DNA from: Edaphobacter flagellatus
GTDB lineage: Bacteria > Acidobacteriota > Terriglobia > Terriglobales > Acidobacteriaceae
Direction of reading: 5' to 3'
Length of the DNA stretch: 64,000 nucleotides
Assembly (NCBI RefSeq): GCF_025264665.1
Contig: NZ_CP073697.1
Coordinates: forward strand, 248,001 to 312,000
The position numbers and the translations under genes are program-made. Position 1 is the first letter of the stretch. Each line of letters opens with the position of its first letter. Under the pieces are notes generated by a model. It had not been told where the DNA came from. It ran no database searches and saw only the letters and a list, made by a program, of their open reading frames with translations. Shown piece after piece: positions 1-8,714 of the stretch.

Positions 1-1
1 T

Positions 2-2269
2 AAAGCTGGTGTCCTGCAACAGAACGTCACCACCGTCGGCACTAACCGCATCAACGAAGACTTCGGAGCCATCCGTTTCGACTATCGCATCAACAATCGC
101 TTCAGCATGTATGCGCGCTACAACCGCGACCAGGGAACATCCTCGCAGATTCAGGATGCATCTCTCAGCCAGTTCGGACAGGTTGAAGTTCCGCAGAACG
201 GTGTCCTCTCCTTCAATCAGGTCTGGACTCCGCGAATCTTCAACGAAACCAAGTTCGGCTACAACGGCATCAAGATGCGCGTTCAGGGCATCGCCGGCCC
301 CAGCCCCAGTGCCGATCTCAGCCGTGCACGTATTGCCGTCGCCGGACTCACCAACATCGGCTCCCTCATCTCGCTCTCCAGCTCCTTCAACGGAGTCGGC
401 GCGCCCTACACCGGCCAGAGCTACTCCTACATCGACAACCTCTCCTTCGTCTCCGGCAACCACAGCATGAAGTTCGGAGCCGAAATTCGCCCGCTCTCGC
501 TCTACAACAACCAGATCGGTGGAACCACGTACACCTACAACTCGGCCCAGCTTTTCACCGGCGAACGGGTCGTTGCTCCCAACGGACAGGTCCTGCTCAA
601 CGTCGCAGCCAACCAGCCGTCGCAAATCCAGTTCTACGGCGACCTCAGCGACCTCTCGCCCTTCACCGGCCTCAGCGGCAACGCGCAGGTCAAGCAGGCC
701 TATTACATCGGCTACGCGCAGGACGAGTGGAAGCTGCGCCCCAACCTCACCCTCAGCTACGGCCTCCGCTACGAGTACTACTCGCCACTGCATGAAGCTC
801 GCAACAAAAACGTCTTCTTCGATATGAACGCAGGAACCATCTATCCGAAGTACACCGGCGACTGGTTCAGCTCCTCGAAGACCAACTTCGGCCCGCGCCT
901 CGCTCTCACCTGGTCGCCCGTCTTTTCCAACGGAGCAACTGTCTTCCGTGTCGGCGGCGGTGTCTTCTACGGCCCCGGCCAGACCGAAGACCAGATCCAG
1001 CCCGAGGCCAACGATCGCGTCACGCGAACCTTTACCTCTGGCAAAGCCTACCCGATCGTCCCTGCAACCGATGTCTACGCCAACTACGACATCAACAGCC
1101 CCACGCTCGGCTATCAGCCGCGCGCTTATGCCCCTAACTACCGCATCCCCGAGCGCGTAACCACTTACACCGCCTCCATCCAGCAGAGTCTCCCCGGACA
1201 GGTTCAGCTCATGGTCGGCTACGTCGGATCCACAGGACGCAATCTCTTCCTGCGCTCCATCACCAACCTCATCACCAACGTCACGACCAACCCAACCACT
1301 GGTGCCGGTACAGCCATCCGTCAGTTCGGCGGACGCTTCGCCGAGATCGATTACAAGACCTCCGGTGGAACCGACATGTACAACGCGCTCCAGACCTCCG
1401 TACAGCGCCGGTTCGCTCGCGGCCTCTCCTTCGGCGCGCAGTACACCTGGGCCAAGGAGCTCGGAACCTCCTCCGGCTCCAACGAAGCAACCACCGCGCA
1501 AAACCCCTACAACTTCCGCACCGAGTACGGCCGCGGAACCTTCGACATCCGCCACACCCTCAACGCCACCGTCCTCTACGATCTTCCCTTCGGCCACGGA
1601 AAGGCCTACTCCCTCTCCGGACCCTGGGATGCCATCGGCGGCGGCTGGCAGGTCGGCGGTATCGTCAACTTCCGCAGCGGTCTCCCGATGGACGTCCTCA
1701 TCACGCGGCCTGACATTGCTTACGTCGGCAATCCAGGCACATCCATCGCCGGACAAACCTTCGCCAACCCCATCGTCACCAATGGCGTCGTGCAAACCAC
1801 CGCAGTCGCCAACACCCCGGGTGGAGGCAACAGCCGTAACATTCGCCGCCCCAACATCGTTCCTGGCGTCAATCCCTACCTCAAGAACGGCGTCCAGTAC
1901 CTCAATCCGGCGGCGTTCACCACTCCGGCTCCAGGCACGTTCGGCAACTATCGCCGCAACGACCTCACCGGACCCAATCTCGCTCAGCTCGACATGACCC
2001 TCGGTAAGAGCTTCCGCCTCCTTGAGCGCAGCGCACTCGAATTCCGCGCCGAGGTCTACAACATCCTCAATCACCCCAACTATGCCAACCCCGGCAACCT
2101 GCGTCTCAACCAGACGCTGGCCACCGCGGCCGGCAACGGTGCGCAACCCGGAGCCCCCTTCACCCTGTCAAACGCAGGCTCCGCCGGACAGCTCACCTCA
2201 ACCGTAGGCAACCAGGTAGGCATCGGAGCGAACCGCCAGATCCAGCTCTCACTCCGCGCCAACTTCTAA
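2..2269 (+). CDS. TonB-dependent receptor, Oar-like (5' end outside window)
   Basis: Outer-membrane beta-barrel receptor, C-terminal 755 residues only. The reading frame is already open at base 2, so the start, signal peptide, CarboxypepD-like region and plug lie upstream. The visible part shows alternating Tyr/Asn/aromatic beta-strand sequence, repeated motifs such as DEWKLRPNLTLSYGLRYEY and FDIRHTLNATVLYDLPFG, and the terminal aromatic residue (LRANF) typical of BAM-inserted barrels. This is the pattern of the very large Oar/CarboxypepD_reg receptors that acidobacteria carry in many copies and use for uptake of plant polymer fragments or other large substrates. The substrate cannot be read from the sequence. 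A strong terminator follows 20 bases after the stop. Confidence 0.9.
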   Translation, partial: KAGVLQQNVTTVGTNRINEDFGAIRFDYRINNRFSMYARYNRDQGTSSQIQDASLSQFGQVEVPQNGVLSFNQVWTPRIFNETKFGYNGIKMRVQGIAGPSPSADLSRARIAVAGLTNIGSLISLSSSFNGVGAPYTGQSYSYIDNLSFVSGNHSMKFGAEIRPLSLYNNQIGGTTYTYNSAQLFTGERVVAPNGQVLLNVAANQPSQIQFYGDLSDLSPFTGLSGNAQVKQAYYIGYAQDEWKLRPNLTLSYGLRYEYYSPLHEARNKNVFFDMNAGTIYPKYTGDWFSSSKTNFGPRLALTWSPVFSNGATVFRVGGGVFYGPGQTEDQIQPEANDRVTRTFTSGKAYPIVPATDVYANYDINSPTLGYQPRAYAPNYRIPERVTTYTASIQQSLPGQVQLMVGYVGSTGRNLFLRSITNLITNVTTNPTTGAGTAIRQFGGRFAEIDYKTSGGTDMYNALQTSVQRRFARGLSFGAQYTWAKELGTSSGSNEATTAQNPYNFRTEYGRGTFDIRHTLNATVLYDLPFGHGKAYSLSGPWDAIGGGWQVGGIVNFRSGLPMDVLITRPDIAYVGNPGTSIAGQTFANPIVTNGVVQTTAVANTPGGGNSRNIRRPNIVPGVNPYLKNGVQYLNPAAFTTPAPGTFGNYRRNDLTGPNLAQLDMTLGKSFRLLERSALEFRAEVYNILNHPNYANPGNLRLNQTLATAAGNGAQPGAPFTLSNAGSAGQLTSTVGNQVGIGANRQIQLSLRANF

Positions 2270-2288
2270 CCAACAACCATCACTCACA

Positions 2289-2325
2289 AAATCGCCGCTG
2301 AGCCAACCCTCAGCGGCGATTTCCC
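2289..2325 (+). terminator. Rho-independent terminator of the TonB receptor gene
   Basis: A perfect 14-bp inverted repeat (2289-2302 with 2309-2322) with a 6-base loop is followed by a short T/C-rich tract. It lies 20 bases after the receptor stop codon. Confidence 0.8.
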
Positions 2326-2410
2326 TTCCTCCCCGAAAACGATATGTCTTTCCGAGCAAAATGGTGCAGCGTCCGAAACAGTTGTAACCGCCGGAAATGA
2401 TGGTGGGTGT

Positions 2411-2716
2411 GTCATTCCGAGCGAAGCGCAAAGCGCGCAGTCGAGGAACCCCCGTATTTTGCCTGCACCGCCACAAACTCATCTCACGACCAAGAATCGG
2501 GTGCCCATATCTGGCAGCTTCATCGCCAGATGTGGGATCATTCGCGCTTTAGCGCGAACCGCCTTGCTTAGAGCCACAGTTTCAGAGCCTCCAATTGAGC
2601 ACAGTCGAGTGGTTGCCAAAAACCGCTTCTGGGTAGACCAAGCCTTCAGGCTTGGCCTCTAAGCGCCGCCGCGAAGCGGACACAACTCTGCCGAAGGCTG
2701 GAGTGGAGCCGAAGGC
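2411..2716. repeat. Mosaic of short palindromes and a dispersed 'AAGCGCGCAGTCGAG' repeat
   Basis: A non-coding stretch packed with short inverted repeats. One is a 12-bp stem with a single G-T pair (2504-2515 with 2525-2536). Others are TTCGCGC-TTTA-GCGCGAA (2541-2558), CCAAGCC-TTCA-GGCTTGG (2638-2655), CCGC-GAA-GCGG (2669-2679), and two GCC-GAA-GGC units near 2690 and 2708. The left edge (2411-2460) carries a tract containing GCGCAAAGCGCGCAGTCGAG that recurs at 21312-21334. This looks like REP/BIME-style intergenic DNA. No credible gene was seen here. Confidence 0.6.
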
Positions 2717-2749
2717 GGAACGACCAATCTCGATCGCCAGCCCGGCCAC

Positions 2750-2983
2750 AAATCCTCTGTCAATCCCCGCCCAACTCCAAAAACCTCACAACTCAAACAA
2801 ACAAAGAGCGATAACCCGCCCAGCAAAACTGCCGATCAGTTTCACCCAGCCTGCTAAACTTAAGCCAGCAGCAAAAACAGGAAAGCCCCGGCTCAATGCC
2901 GGGGCTTTCTATGTAACGAAGGTAACCGTCCCAATAACTTCAATGGATTTAATACTTTGCACAAAATCACCCGGAGAGCTAGG
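2750..2983. repeat. Dispersed ~240-bp intergenic element, copy 1
   Basis: This copy shares an ordered set of blocks with 24781-25038. They are a left end AAATCC(TC)TGTCAA.CCCC, an interior CTGCCGAT, TGCTAAACTTAA at 2852-2863 (12 of 12 identical), a terminator-like hairpin (GAAAGCCCCG...CGGGGCTTTC, 2881-2910), and a right end ACCCGGAGAGCTAGG. The CTA of the right end (2979-2981) is the stop codon of eda on the minus strand, so the element begins inside the gene's last codon. On the minus strand its hairpin can terminate eda transcription; on the plus strand it can block read-through from upstream. No ORF is carried. Confidence 0.7.
2881..2910. terminator. Bidirectional terminator hairpin inside repeat copy 1
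   Basis: GAAAGCCCCGGC pairs with GCCGGGGCTTTC around a short loop. It sits about 70 bases beyond the eda stop on the minus strand and can act as a terminator in either direction. Confidence 0.7.
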
Positions 2984-3635
2984 AGGCCTTCCTCGCCTGG
3001 AACTCCTTCACAATCGCCAGGTACTTCTTAGCGCTCTCAGTCACAATCTCGGGCTTGCCCTCAGCCATAGCCTTTGTATTCACCAGATCGGCGCCAACAC
3101 CTAAAGCAAAAGCTCCAGCATCCAGGAAGTCATTCGCCGTCGCCAACGAAACGCCGCCCGTCGGAATCATCTCTACCTGAGGCAGCGGAGCCTTCAGCGA
3201 CGATAGATACTTCGCTCCACCCAGCGCACTCGCCGGGAAGATCTTCACTACATCCGCGCCAGCCTCCCAGGCCGTAACCACCTCGGTCGGAGTCAACGCG
3301 CCAGGCAGCGCAGCGATGGAATAGCGATGGCACATCTCAATCGTCTTCAGGTTCAGCGCCGGGCTGACAACAAACTTCGCACCTTCAAGAATGCACGCAC
3401 GAGCCGTCTCCGCATCCAGCACCGTGCCCGCGCCGATCAGGATGTCAGGACGCTGTTCCGCCAGCTTCCGCATCACCTGGATCGCGCCCGGAACCGTCAT
3501 CGTGATCTCGAGCACCGTGACTCCGCCAGCAGCAATCGCCTCGGCAAGAGCCAGCGCCTTCTCAACCGACTCGGCGCGCAGCACCGGAACCAGTCCAATA
3601 TTCTTCAATGAAGCCAGAACAGCGGCCTTCGTCAT
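2979..3635 (-). CDS. eda: 2-dehydro-3-deoxy-phosphogluconate (KDPG) aldolase
   Basis: Class I aldolase (218 aa, normal length) that cleaves KDPG into pyruvate and glyceraldehyde-3-phosphate, the last step of the Entner-Doudoroff and hexuronate routes. Visible hallmarks are VPVLRA near the N-terminus, the catalytic Glu in VLEITMT, the phosphate-binding GAGTVLD, the Schiff-base lysine in DVVKIFPA, and the second phosphate site PTGGVS. It lies 73 bases downstream of kdgK on the same strand, completing a kduI-kdgK-eda run. Its TAG stop is the right edge of the dispersed repeat. A bifunctional KDPG/KDPGal or 4-hydroxy-2-oxoglutarate aldolase activity cannot be excluded. Confidence 0.95.
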   Translation of the reverse strand: MTKAAVLASLKNIGLVPVLRAESVEKALALAEAIAAGGVTVLEITMTVPGAIQVMRKLAEQRPDILIGAGTVLDAETARACILEGAKFVVSPALNLKTIEMCHRYSIAALPGALTPTEVVTAWEAGADVVKIFPASALGGAKYLSSLKAPLPQVEMIPTGGVSLATANDFLDAGAFALGVGADLVNTKAMAEGKPEIVTESAKKYLAIVKEFQARKAS

Positions 3636-3664
3636 AATGCATTACTCGCTTTCTCAAAAGTATC

Positions 3665-3694
3665 GAGCTCCGGAGGGATCGCCTGCCGGAGCTC
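3665..3694. other. Intercistronic hairpin between kdgK and eda
   Basis: A perfect 9-bp inverted repeat, GAGCTCCGG (3665-3673) with CCGGAGCTC (3686-3694), lies in the 73-base gap. There is no T-run on the minus-strand side, so it is more likely an mRNA-stability or partial-attenuation element than a full terminator. Confidence 0.5.
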
Positions 3695-3708
3695 TGGTTA
3701 GAAATCTA

Positions 3709-4812
3709 TTACCGCTGAACGCGAGCGCCGCCGCCCTTCATCACGCGCTGCACCTCGTCGAACGTCGCCATCGTCGTGTCGCCGGGTGTCGTCATCGCCA
3801 GCGCGCCATGAGCGCAGCCGCAGTTGACCGCCCAGTCAGCGCCCTTATCGTTCAGGAAGCCGTAGATCAGGCCTGAAGCAAATGAGTCACCGCCGCCGAC
3901 GCGGTCGAAGATCTCAAGATCTGGCATCGGGCGCGCTTCGTGGAACTTGCCCTCGTAGTAGCAAACCGCGCCCCAGTCATTCACGCTCGCCGTCTTCGCA
4001 TGACGCAGCGTTGTCGCCACGGCCTTGAAGTTCGGATACGTTGCTACAGCCTTCTCGATCATCTTGCGGAAGTTCGCCGAATCCAGCTCACCCAGATCGT
4101 CGCCTACACCCTCGATCTCGAAACCGAGCGCAGCCGTGAAATCCTCTTCGTTGCCGATCATCACGTCAACATACTGCGCAATATCGCGGTTGACTTCGGT
4201 AGCCTTGGCCTTGCCGCCGATCGACTTCCACAGTGAGTCACGGTAGTTCAGGTCGTAGCTGGTGATCACGCCATGTTTGCGGGCAGCCATCAAGGCTTCC
4301 TTGCAAACTTCAGGAGTCGTCTCGCTCAGAGCGCAGAAGATGCCGCCGGTGTGGAACCAGCGAGCGCCTTCCTTGCCGAAGATCTCGTCCCAGTCGATCT
4401 GGCCGGGCTTCAGCTGGCTGACAGCGGTGTTGCCGCGGTCCGAGCAGCCCAGCGCGGCACGCACGCCGAATCCGCGCTCCGTAAAGTTGAGGCCGTTGCG
4501 CACCGTACGGCCCACGCCGTCGTACTTGGCCCACTGCACATGGCTCTGGTCGACGCCGCCCTGGTTCATCAGGTCCTCAACCAGCCGGCCGACCGGATTG
4601 TCAGCCAGCGCCGTCACAATCGCCGTCTTCAACCCGAAGCAGCGACGCAGTCCGCGAGCAACGTTATATTCGCCGCCGCCTTCCCAGACCTGAAACTGTC
4701 GCGTCGTCGCGACACGAACGTCGCCCGGATCGAGACGAAGCATCACTTCGCCCAGGCTGACCAAATCCCACTTACACTCTTCCTTCTTGCGAATCTTTAA
4801 ACTCTCACTCAT
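3709..4812 (-). CDS. kdgK: 2-keto-3-deoxygluconate kinase (PfkB family)
   Basis: Phosphorylates 2-keto-3-deoxygluconate (KDG) to KDPG, feeding eda. The 367-aa protein has the PfkB N-terminal motif LGEVMLRLDPG, a GGEYNVARGL substrate loop, and the C-terminal ATP/anion-hole signature GGGDSFASG with the catalytic Asp. At 367 residues it is somewhat longer than many KDG kinases, owing to an extended N-terminus and internal insertions. Only three bases separate its start from the kduI stop, which points to translation from one mRNA. Other PfkB sugar kinases share these motifs; assignment to KDG rests on the kduI/eda/kduD neighbours. Confidence 0.88.
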   Translation of the reverse strand: MSESLKIRKKEECKWDLVSLGEVMLRLDPGDVRVATTRQFQVWEGGGEYNVARGLRRCFGLKTAIVTALADNPVGRLVEDLMNQGGVDQSHVQWAKYDGVGRTVRNGLNFTERGFGVRAALGCSDRGNTAVSQLKPGQIDWDEIFGKEGARWFHTGGIFCALSETTPEVCKEALMAARKHGVITSYDLNYRDSLWKSIGGKAKATEVNRDIAQYVDVMIGNEEDFTAALGFEIEGVGDDLGELDSANFRKMIEKAVATYPNFKAVATTLRHAKTASVNDWGAVCYYEGKFHEARPMPDLEIFDRVGGGDSFASGLIYGFLNDKGADWAVNCGCAHGALAMTTPGDTTMATFDEVQRVMKGGGARVQR

Positions 4813-4815
4813 CTC

Positions 4816-5646
4816 TTATCGAAGCTCCGTAATCGTTACTGCGTCCATATCGTCATACACCTGGTTTTCTCCGCCCATACCCCAGCAGAAGGTGTAGTTC
4901 TTCGTGCCCACACCGGCATGAATCGACCATCCCGGCGAGATCACAACTTCTTTGTCAGCCATCACCAGATGGCTCGTCGCATCCGGCGGCCCCATCAGGT
5001 GCAGCACACGATGCGCCGGATCAACATCAAAATAGAAATAGACCTCGCTGCGGCGCATGTGCGTGTGCGGAGGCATCGTATTCCAGTTACTTCCCGGCTC
5101 CAGCATCGTGAAGCCCATCACCAGCTGGCAGCTCTTAATGCCGTCCTTATAGATGGCTTTATAAATCTTGCGCTTATTGCAGGTCTCAAAGCTCCCAAGC
5201 TCAACCGGCTTCATATCGGCAAACTTGATCATGGCTGTTGGATATTCAGCGTGCGCGGGATAGCTCAGAAGATAGAACTGCGCAGGACTCCCCGAGTCCT
5301 TACTGGCAAAATGAACATCCTTCGATCCACGCCCAACATAGAGCACATCCAGCTTGTCCATGTCGAAAACTTTGCCATCGACCGTCACGGAACCCGAACC
5401 GCCGATATTCAACACACCAAGCTCGCGACGCTCCAAAAAATAGTCAGCTCGCAGCTCAGGCTCTGCCTCCAGAGCCAGCGACGTATCGGTAGGCACTACC
5501 GAACCGATCACCGTACGATCGAGGTCGACATACGCAAATTCGATCTCATTGGGGCGAAACAGCCCCTCGACCAGGAACGTCTCGCGCAGCTCCTCGGTAT
5601 TCATCATTTCGTACCGAACGGCATCTGCCATCTGATACAGCCTCAT
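4816..5646 (-). CDS. kduI: 5-keto-4-deoxyuronate isomerase
   Basis: Cupin isomerase converting 5-keto-4-deoxyuronate (from unsaturated uronides) into 3-deoxy-D-glycero-2,5-hexodiulosonate, the substrate of KduD. The ATG at 5646 was chosen because AAGGAG lies 7 bases upstream and the protein then begins MRLYQMADAVRYEMMN, the family N-terminus; the open frame extends 25 codons further without a ribosome site. The resulting 276 aa is the family's normal length. Family motifs seen are FLVEGLF, a zinc-binding cupin signature (PPHTHMRRSEVYFYF with two His and a Glu), and the terminal WGMGGEN. It heads the kduI-kdgK-eda transcript, divergent from kduD. Confidence 0.95.
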   Translation of the reverse strand: MRLYQMADAVRYEMMNTEELRETFLVEGLFRPNEIEFAYVDLDRTVIGSVVPTDTSLALEAEPELRADYFLERRELGVLNIGGSGSVTVDGKVFDMDKLDVLYVGRGSKDVHFASKDSGSPAQFYLLSYPAHAEYPTAMIKFADMKPVELGSFETCNKRKIYKAIYKDGIKSCQLVMGFTMLEPGSNWNTMPPHTHMRRSEVYFYFDVDPAHRVLHLMGPPDATSHLVMADKEVVISPGWSIHAGVGTKNYTFCWGMGGENQVYDDMDAVTITELR

Positions 5647-5956
5647 CTCACTTCTCCTTGTTGCAGTAATTGTTGTACGCCTCGTTGGGGGAGGCCGTGA
5701 TAAGGGCCGCAAATCCAGCATATATTCGACGTTTAGAGCCGACCTATGCCATATGACCTAGCTTGAAATCGAATCCTTTCCACCATACGAAACCCAATCC
5801 ACGACGGTCAATACAACTCCCATAACCGCACATCCGTGACCTCATCGGGAACCAAGGATTATCTATCCATAAAAATCTATACCTATCAGTGAAAATGGAT
5901 GGATTTTTGGCAATTATTTGCCCCACCCCCGCGTGCGCCATTAAAGTGGCAACACC
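5647..5956. promoter_or_regulatory. Divergent control region between kduI and kduD
   Basis: A 310-base non-coding region between two genes of one pathway, so a shared operator is expected. The kduI ribosome site AAGGAG lies near 5654-5659. Near kduD there is an A/T-rich patch with inverted ATCCAT (5865-5870) and ATGGAT (5895-5900), flanked by AAAAATC and GATTTTTGG. No match to KdgR- or ExuR-type boxes could be identified by eye, so the regulator is unknown. Confidence 0.35.
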
Positions 5957-6718
5957 ATGCAAAATATTCTTGACCTCTTCCGTCTCGACAATAAAGTCGC
6001 CCTCGTCACCGGCGCAGCCAGCGGCCTCGGAGCCGCCATCGCCACCGGGCTTGCACAGGCAGGTGCTACCGTCGCCGTCCACGGAAACCGCCGCGCGACA
6101 ACGGAGACGGCTGCCACCATCGGCTCCAACGCTGCCGCCTTTCGGGCTGATCTATCGACGACGGAAGGCGCGAACGATCTTTTTACACAGGTCAAAGAGA
6201 AGTTCGGCCGTGTCGATATCCTCATCAACAATGCGGGAACAATCCTTCGCCACGCCGCCGAGGAATTCCCTCTGGAAGACTGGCAAACTGTGCTTCAGGT
6301 AAATCTCACGAGTGTCTTCCAGCTCTCGCAACTCGCCGGACGCGACATGATCGGTCGCAACGCACCAGGCAAGATCGTCAATATCGCCTCGCTGCTTAGC
6401 TTCCAGGGAGGAATCCGCGTGCCTGCTTATGCGGCTAGCAAAGGTGGTGTGGCCCAGCTGACCAAGGCGCTTGCCAATGAGTGGGCCTCAAAAAACATCC
6501 AGGTCAATGCCATCGCACCTGGCTACTTTGCCACGACAAATACTGAAGCGTTACAGGCCGACGAAACGCGCAATCGACAGATCCTCGAGCGCATCCCTGC
6601 CGGCCGTTGGGGCCAGCCCACTGATCTTGCCGGAGCTGCACTCTTTCTCAGTTCTCCTGCCAGCGACTATGTGACTGGAACGGTCGTGACCGTGGATGGT
6701 GGATGGATGGGCCGCTGA
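5957..6718 (+). CDS. kduD: 2-dehydro-3-deoxy-D-gluconate 5-dehydrogenase (KduD-type SDR)
   Basis: Short-chain dehydrogenase reducing 3-deoxy-D-glycero-2,5-hexodiulosonate to KDG with NAD(P)H, linking KduI to KdgK. The 253-aa protein shows the SDR Rossmann motif TGAASGLG, NNAGT, the catalytic Ser region (IASLLSFQGG), YAASKGG (Tyr/Lys), and the C-terminal DYVTGTVVTVDGGW. The N-terminal ILDLFRLDNKVALVTG resembles KduD proteins. It is divergent from kduI and convergent with the next oxidoreductase gene, only 15 bases away. The generic SDR fold alone would not fix the substrate; the pathway context does. Confidence 0.88.
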   Translation: MQNILDLFRLDNKVALVTGAASGLGAAIATGLAQAGATVAVHGNRRATTETAATIGSNAAAFRADLSTTEGANDLFTQVKEKFGRVDILINNAGTILRHAAEEFPLEDWQTVLQVNLTSVFQLSQLAGRDMIGRNAPGKIVNIASLLSFQGGIRVPAYAASKGGVAQLTKALANEWASKNIQVNAIAPGYFATTNTEALQADETRNRQILERIPAGRWGQPTDLAGAALFLSSPASDYVTGTVVTVDGGWMGR

Positions 6719-6733
6719 CAAGCGGCCATCCTA

Positions 6734-7810
6734 TTATTCAATTGGCAGTACGACTCCGCCACGCTCGCTCGATATATATGCGGCCTCTACCGTTCGCATC
6801 GTATCGATTGCATCTTCGACCCTGGTAGGCAGCGTCTCCGCATCGCCCTCCACAAACGCCTGCAACGAGCCCATCGACCCCATAAAAGCGTCAGGAAACC
6901 AGTTCCCAGAGATTGGAGCCTGCCGCCATCCCGCGCCGTCGCGAAGAATGTATTCAAGATTGTCCGGTTCGCCGACGGGATAGTTCAGGTTGACCCCCAT
7001 CTGCGCCCGCATCGCTCCATCCATTCCCTCCCACTGCACGTAGCTCCTCTGTAACCTGGGAGAGAAGTCATGGCTATGGTTCGTATCGATGAAGACACGC
7101 TTGTCGTCTCCGTAGTCGAAGACGATCACACTCTTTGTCGAAGCAAGATTCGGCGTCTTCGGGCTGCGAACCGACTTCGCATAGACACTGCGCGGATTGC
7201 CGAACCAGCTTCGCACCAGATCGACATAGTGAATGGAGTGATACGTAATCTCCAGGCGCGGAGCCGTACTCAGAAAGCTCCACAGCTCCCACGGCATGTG
7301 CACGCTCAGGGAGACTTCCATGTCGTGCAGCAGGCCCAGCGTTCCGCTCTCTGTCAGGGCTTTAGCCGCGAGCATATTGGGTGCCCAGCGAAGCTGAAAA
7401 TTAACCGCTGCAACCAGTCTCTTTTCTCTGCAGATGCGGAGAATCTCCAACGCTTCGGCAAGTGTATCGCCCATCGGCTTTTGAATCAGCACGGCTGAGC
7501 CATTCGGAAGCTGCGGCAGAATCGCAGGAATCGCCTTCGCAGGAACTGCCACATCGAAGACAGCATTCGCTGGAGCAAAGCGAATAGCTTCCGCAATCGA
7601 GTCCGTACCCAGCGCCACGTGGAACTTCTTCGCCAACTCCTCCGCCCGTTCGCGGTTGACATCCACCAAAGCAGCTACGGGAAAACCAGCTTTCGCGTAT
7701 GCGGGCAGATGGGCGTCATGAACGATGCCGCCGGAGCCGATCATCACAATCGGCCGCGGAGTTTTTGGTCGTGGCTCGTGAATATCACACAGTATGGTTT
7801 CAAGATTCAT
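6734..7810 (-). CDS. Gfo/Idh/MocA-family NAD(P)-dependent oxidoreductase
   Basis: 358-aa sugar or polyol dehydrogenase-like protein. The N-terminal Rossmann domain shows MIGSGGIVHDAHLPAY and VALVDVNRERAEELA; IQKPMGDT is the EKP-like motif of the family. The C-terminal alpha/beta domain contains SIHYVDLVRSW, with conserved His and Asp. The ATG at 7810 was preferred over a 63-codon upstream extension because it places the Rossmann fold near the N-terminus and has AAGAGA upstream. Homologues act on inositol, glucose-fructose or uronic acids; the substrate here is unknown. Its place beside the kdu genes suggests a side entry into hexuronate or aldonate metabolism. Confidence 0.85.
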   Translation of the reverse strand: MNLETILCDIHEPRPKTPRPIVMIGSGGIVHDAHLPAYAKAGFPVAALVDVNRERAEELAKKFHVALGTDSIAEAIRFAPANAVFDVAVPAKAIPAILPQLPNGSAVLIQKPMGDTLAEALEILRICREKRLVAAVNFQLRWAPNMLAAKALTESGTLGLLHDMEVSLSVHMPWELWSFLSTAPRLEITYHSIHYVDLVRSWFGNPRSVYAKSVRSPKTPNLASTKSVIVFDYGDDKRVFIDTNHSHDFSPRLQRSYVQWEGMDGAMRAQMGVNLNYPVGEPDNLEYILRDGAGWRQAPISGNWFPDAFMGSMGSLQAFVEGDAETLPTRVEDAIDTMRTVEAAYISSERGGVVLPIE

Positions 7811-7924
7811 GGGTGATTCTCTTTTCACTTGTACAAACGCCATTCTATTACCGAAACTCTCTCTGCTGGCATCTCTCCAATCAGCTTGCGTCGCCGACTG
7901 CTCCACTCGTACGCTACCAGAGAG

Positions 7925-8677
7925 ATGTCCTCCGCGCTCGAACTCGCCCTGCTCTCCTGCGCTCTCCTTGGCCTGCGACACGGTTTTGATTACGATCACT
8001 TGGCTGCAATCACAGACATCACAAGCGTACAGCGCACCTGGCGCGAAGGCATGAAGCTAGGCTTGCTCTACGCGATCGGCCACGCCTTTACGGTTGCTCT
8101 GCTTGGTGCAGCTGTCATCTTCCTTCATCTCCGGCTGCCGGAACGCATGGACGCCATCGGAGAAAAACTAGTCGGTGCAACTCTGATTGTGTTGGCCCTG
8201 TATGTCCTGATTGCATTTCTGCGCCGCAGCCCATCGCATCGGCATGCGCTTCCTCCCAGTCGCATCGCGTTGCTGATTACAGGAGTGCAGCATCTTACAT
8301 GGCGCCTGCGTCGCATTGTTCGGCCAGACACGCCTCGTCCCGACGCATTTTCCTTCCGTTACGACCGCAGCTCTGTCTTCATCGTCGGCATCATTCACGG
8401 GCTTGGCGCCGAGACACCGTCGCAGCTTCTGCTTTTTCTGCTCGCTGCCAATCTTGGAGGAACAAGCCGCGGTTTCCTCGGCCTTCTCTGCTTCATCGCT
8501 GGACTTCTGCTGATGAACACGCTGATGACGGCCTCGGCCTCCGGAGTCTTTCTCTCCAGCACACACAGGCCACGGCTCCAGATGCTGATCACCTCGCTCA
8601 CTGCGGTCTACAGCTTTGTCATTGGAACCGTCTTTTTACTTGGAGTCAGCGATAAGCTTCCTCCACTGCTTCATTAA
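7925..8677 (+). CDS. NicO/NiCoT-type nickel (cobalt) transporter
   Basis: A 250-aa integral membrane protein with about six hydrophobic segments. Residues 18-25 are RHGFDYDH, the His/Asp signature of nickel/cobalt transporters that forms the first metal site; a second helix carries the IIHGLGAETPSQ motif. The ATG at 7925 (weak upstream AGAG) gives a normal N-terminus; the open frame reaches 32 codons further back, into the divergent promoter. It is followed after 37 bases by the diketogulonate-reductase-like gene and then larE, all on the plus strand. The likely role is supplying Ni2+ for the nickel-pincer nucleotide made by the lar genes. Cobalt specificity cannot be excluded. Confidence 0.82.
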   Translation: MSSALELALLSCALLGLRHGFDYDHLAAITDITSVQRTWREGMKLGLLYAIGHAFTVALLGAAVIFLHLRLPERMDAIGEKLVGATLIVLALYVLIAFLRRSPSHRHALPPSRIALLITGVQHLTWRLRRIVRPDTPRPDAFSFRYDRSSVFIVGIIHGLGAETPSQLLLFLLAANLGGTSRGFLGLLCFIAGLLLMNTLMTASASGVFLSSTHRPRLQMLITSLTAVYSFVIGTVFLLGVSDKLPPLLH

Positions 8678-8714
8678 TTTCGATTTTGCACTCGTTTTCT
8701 TTGAGGAAGAACTG

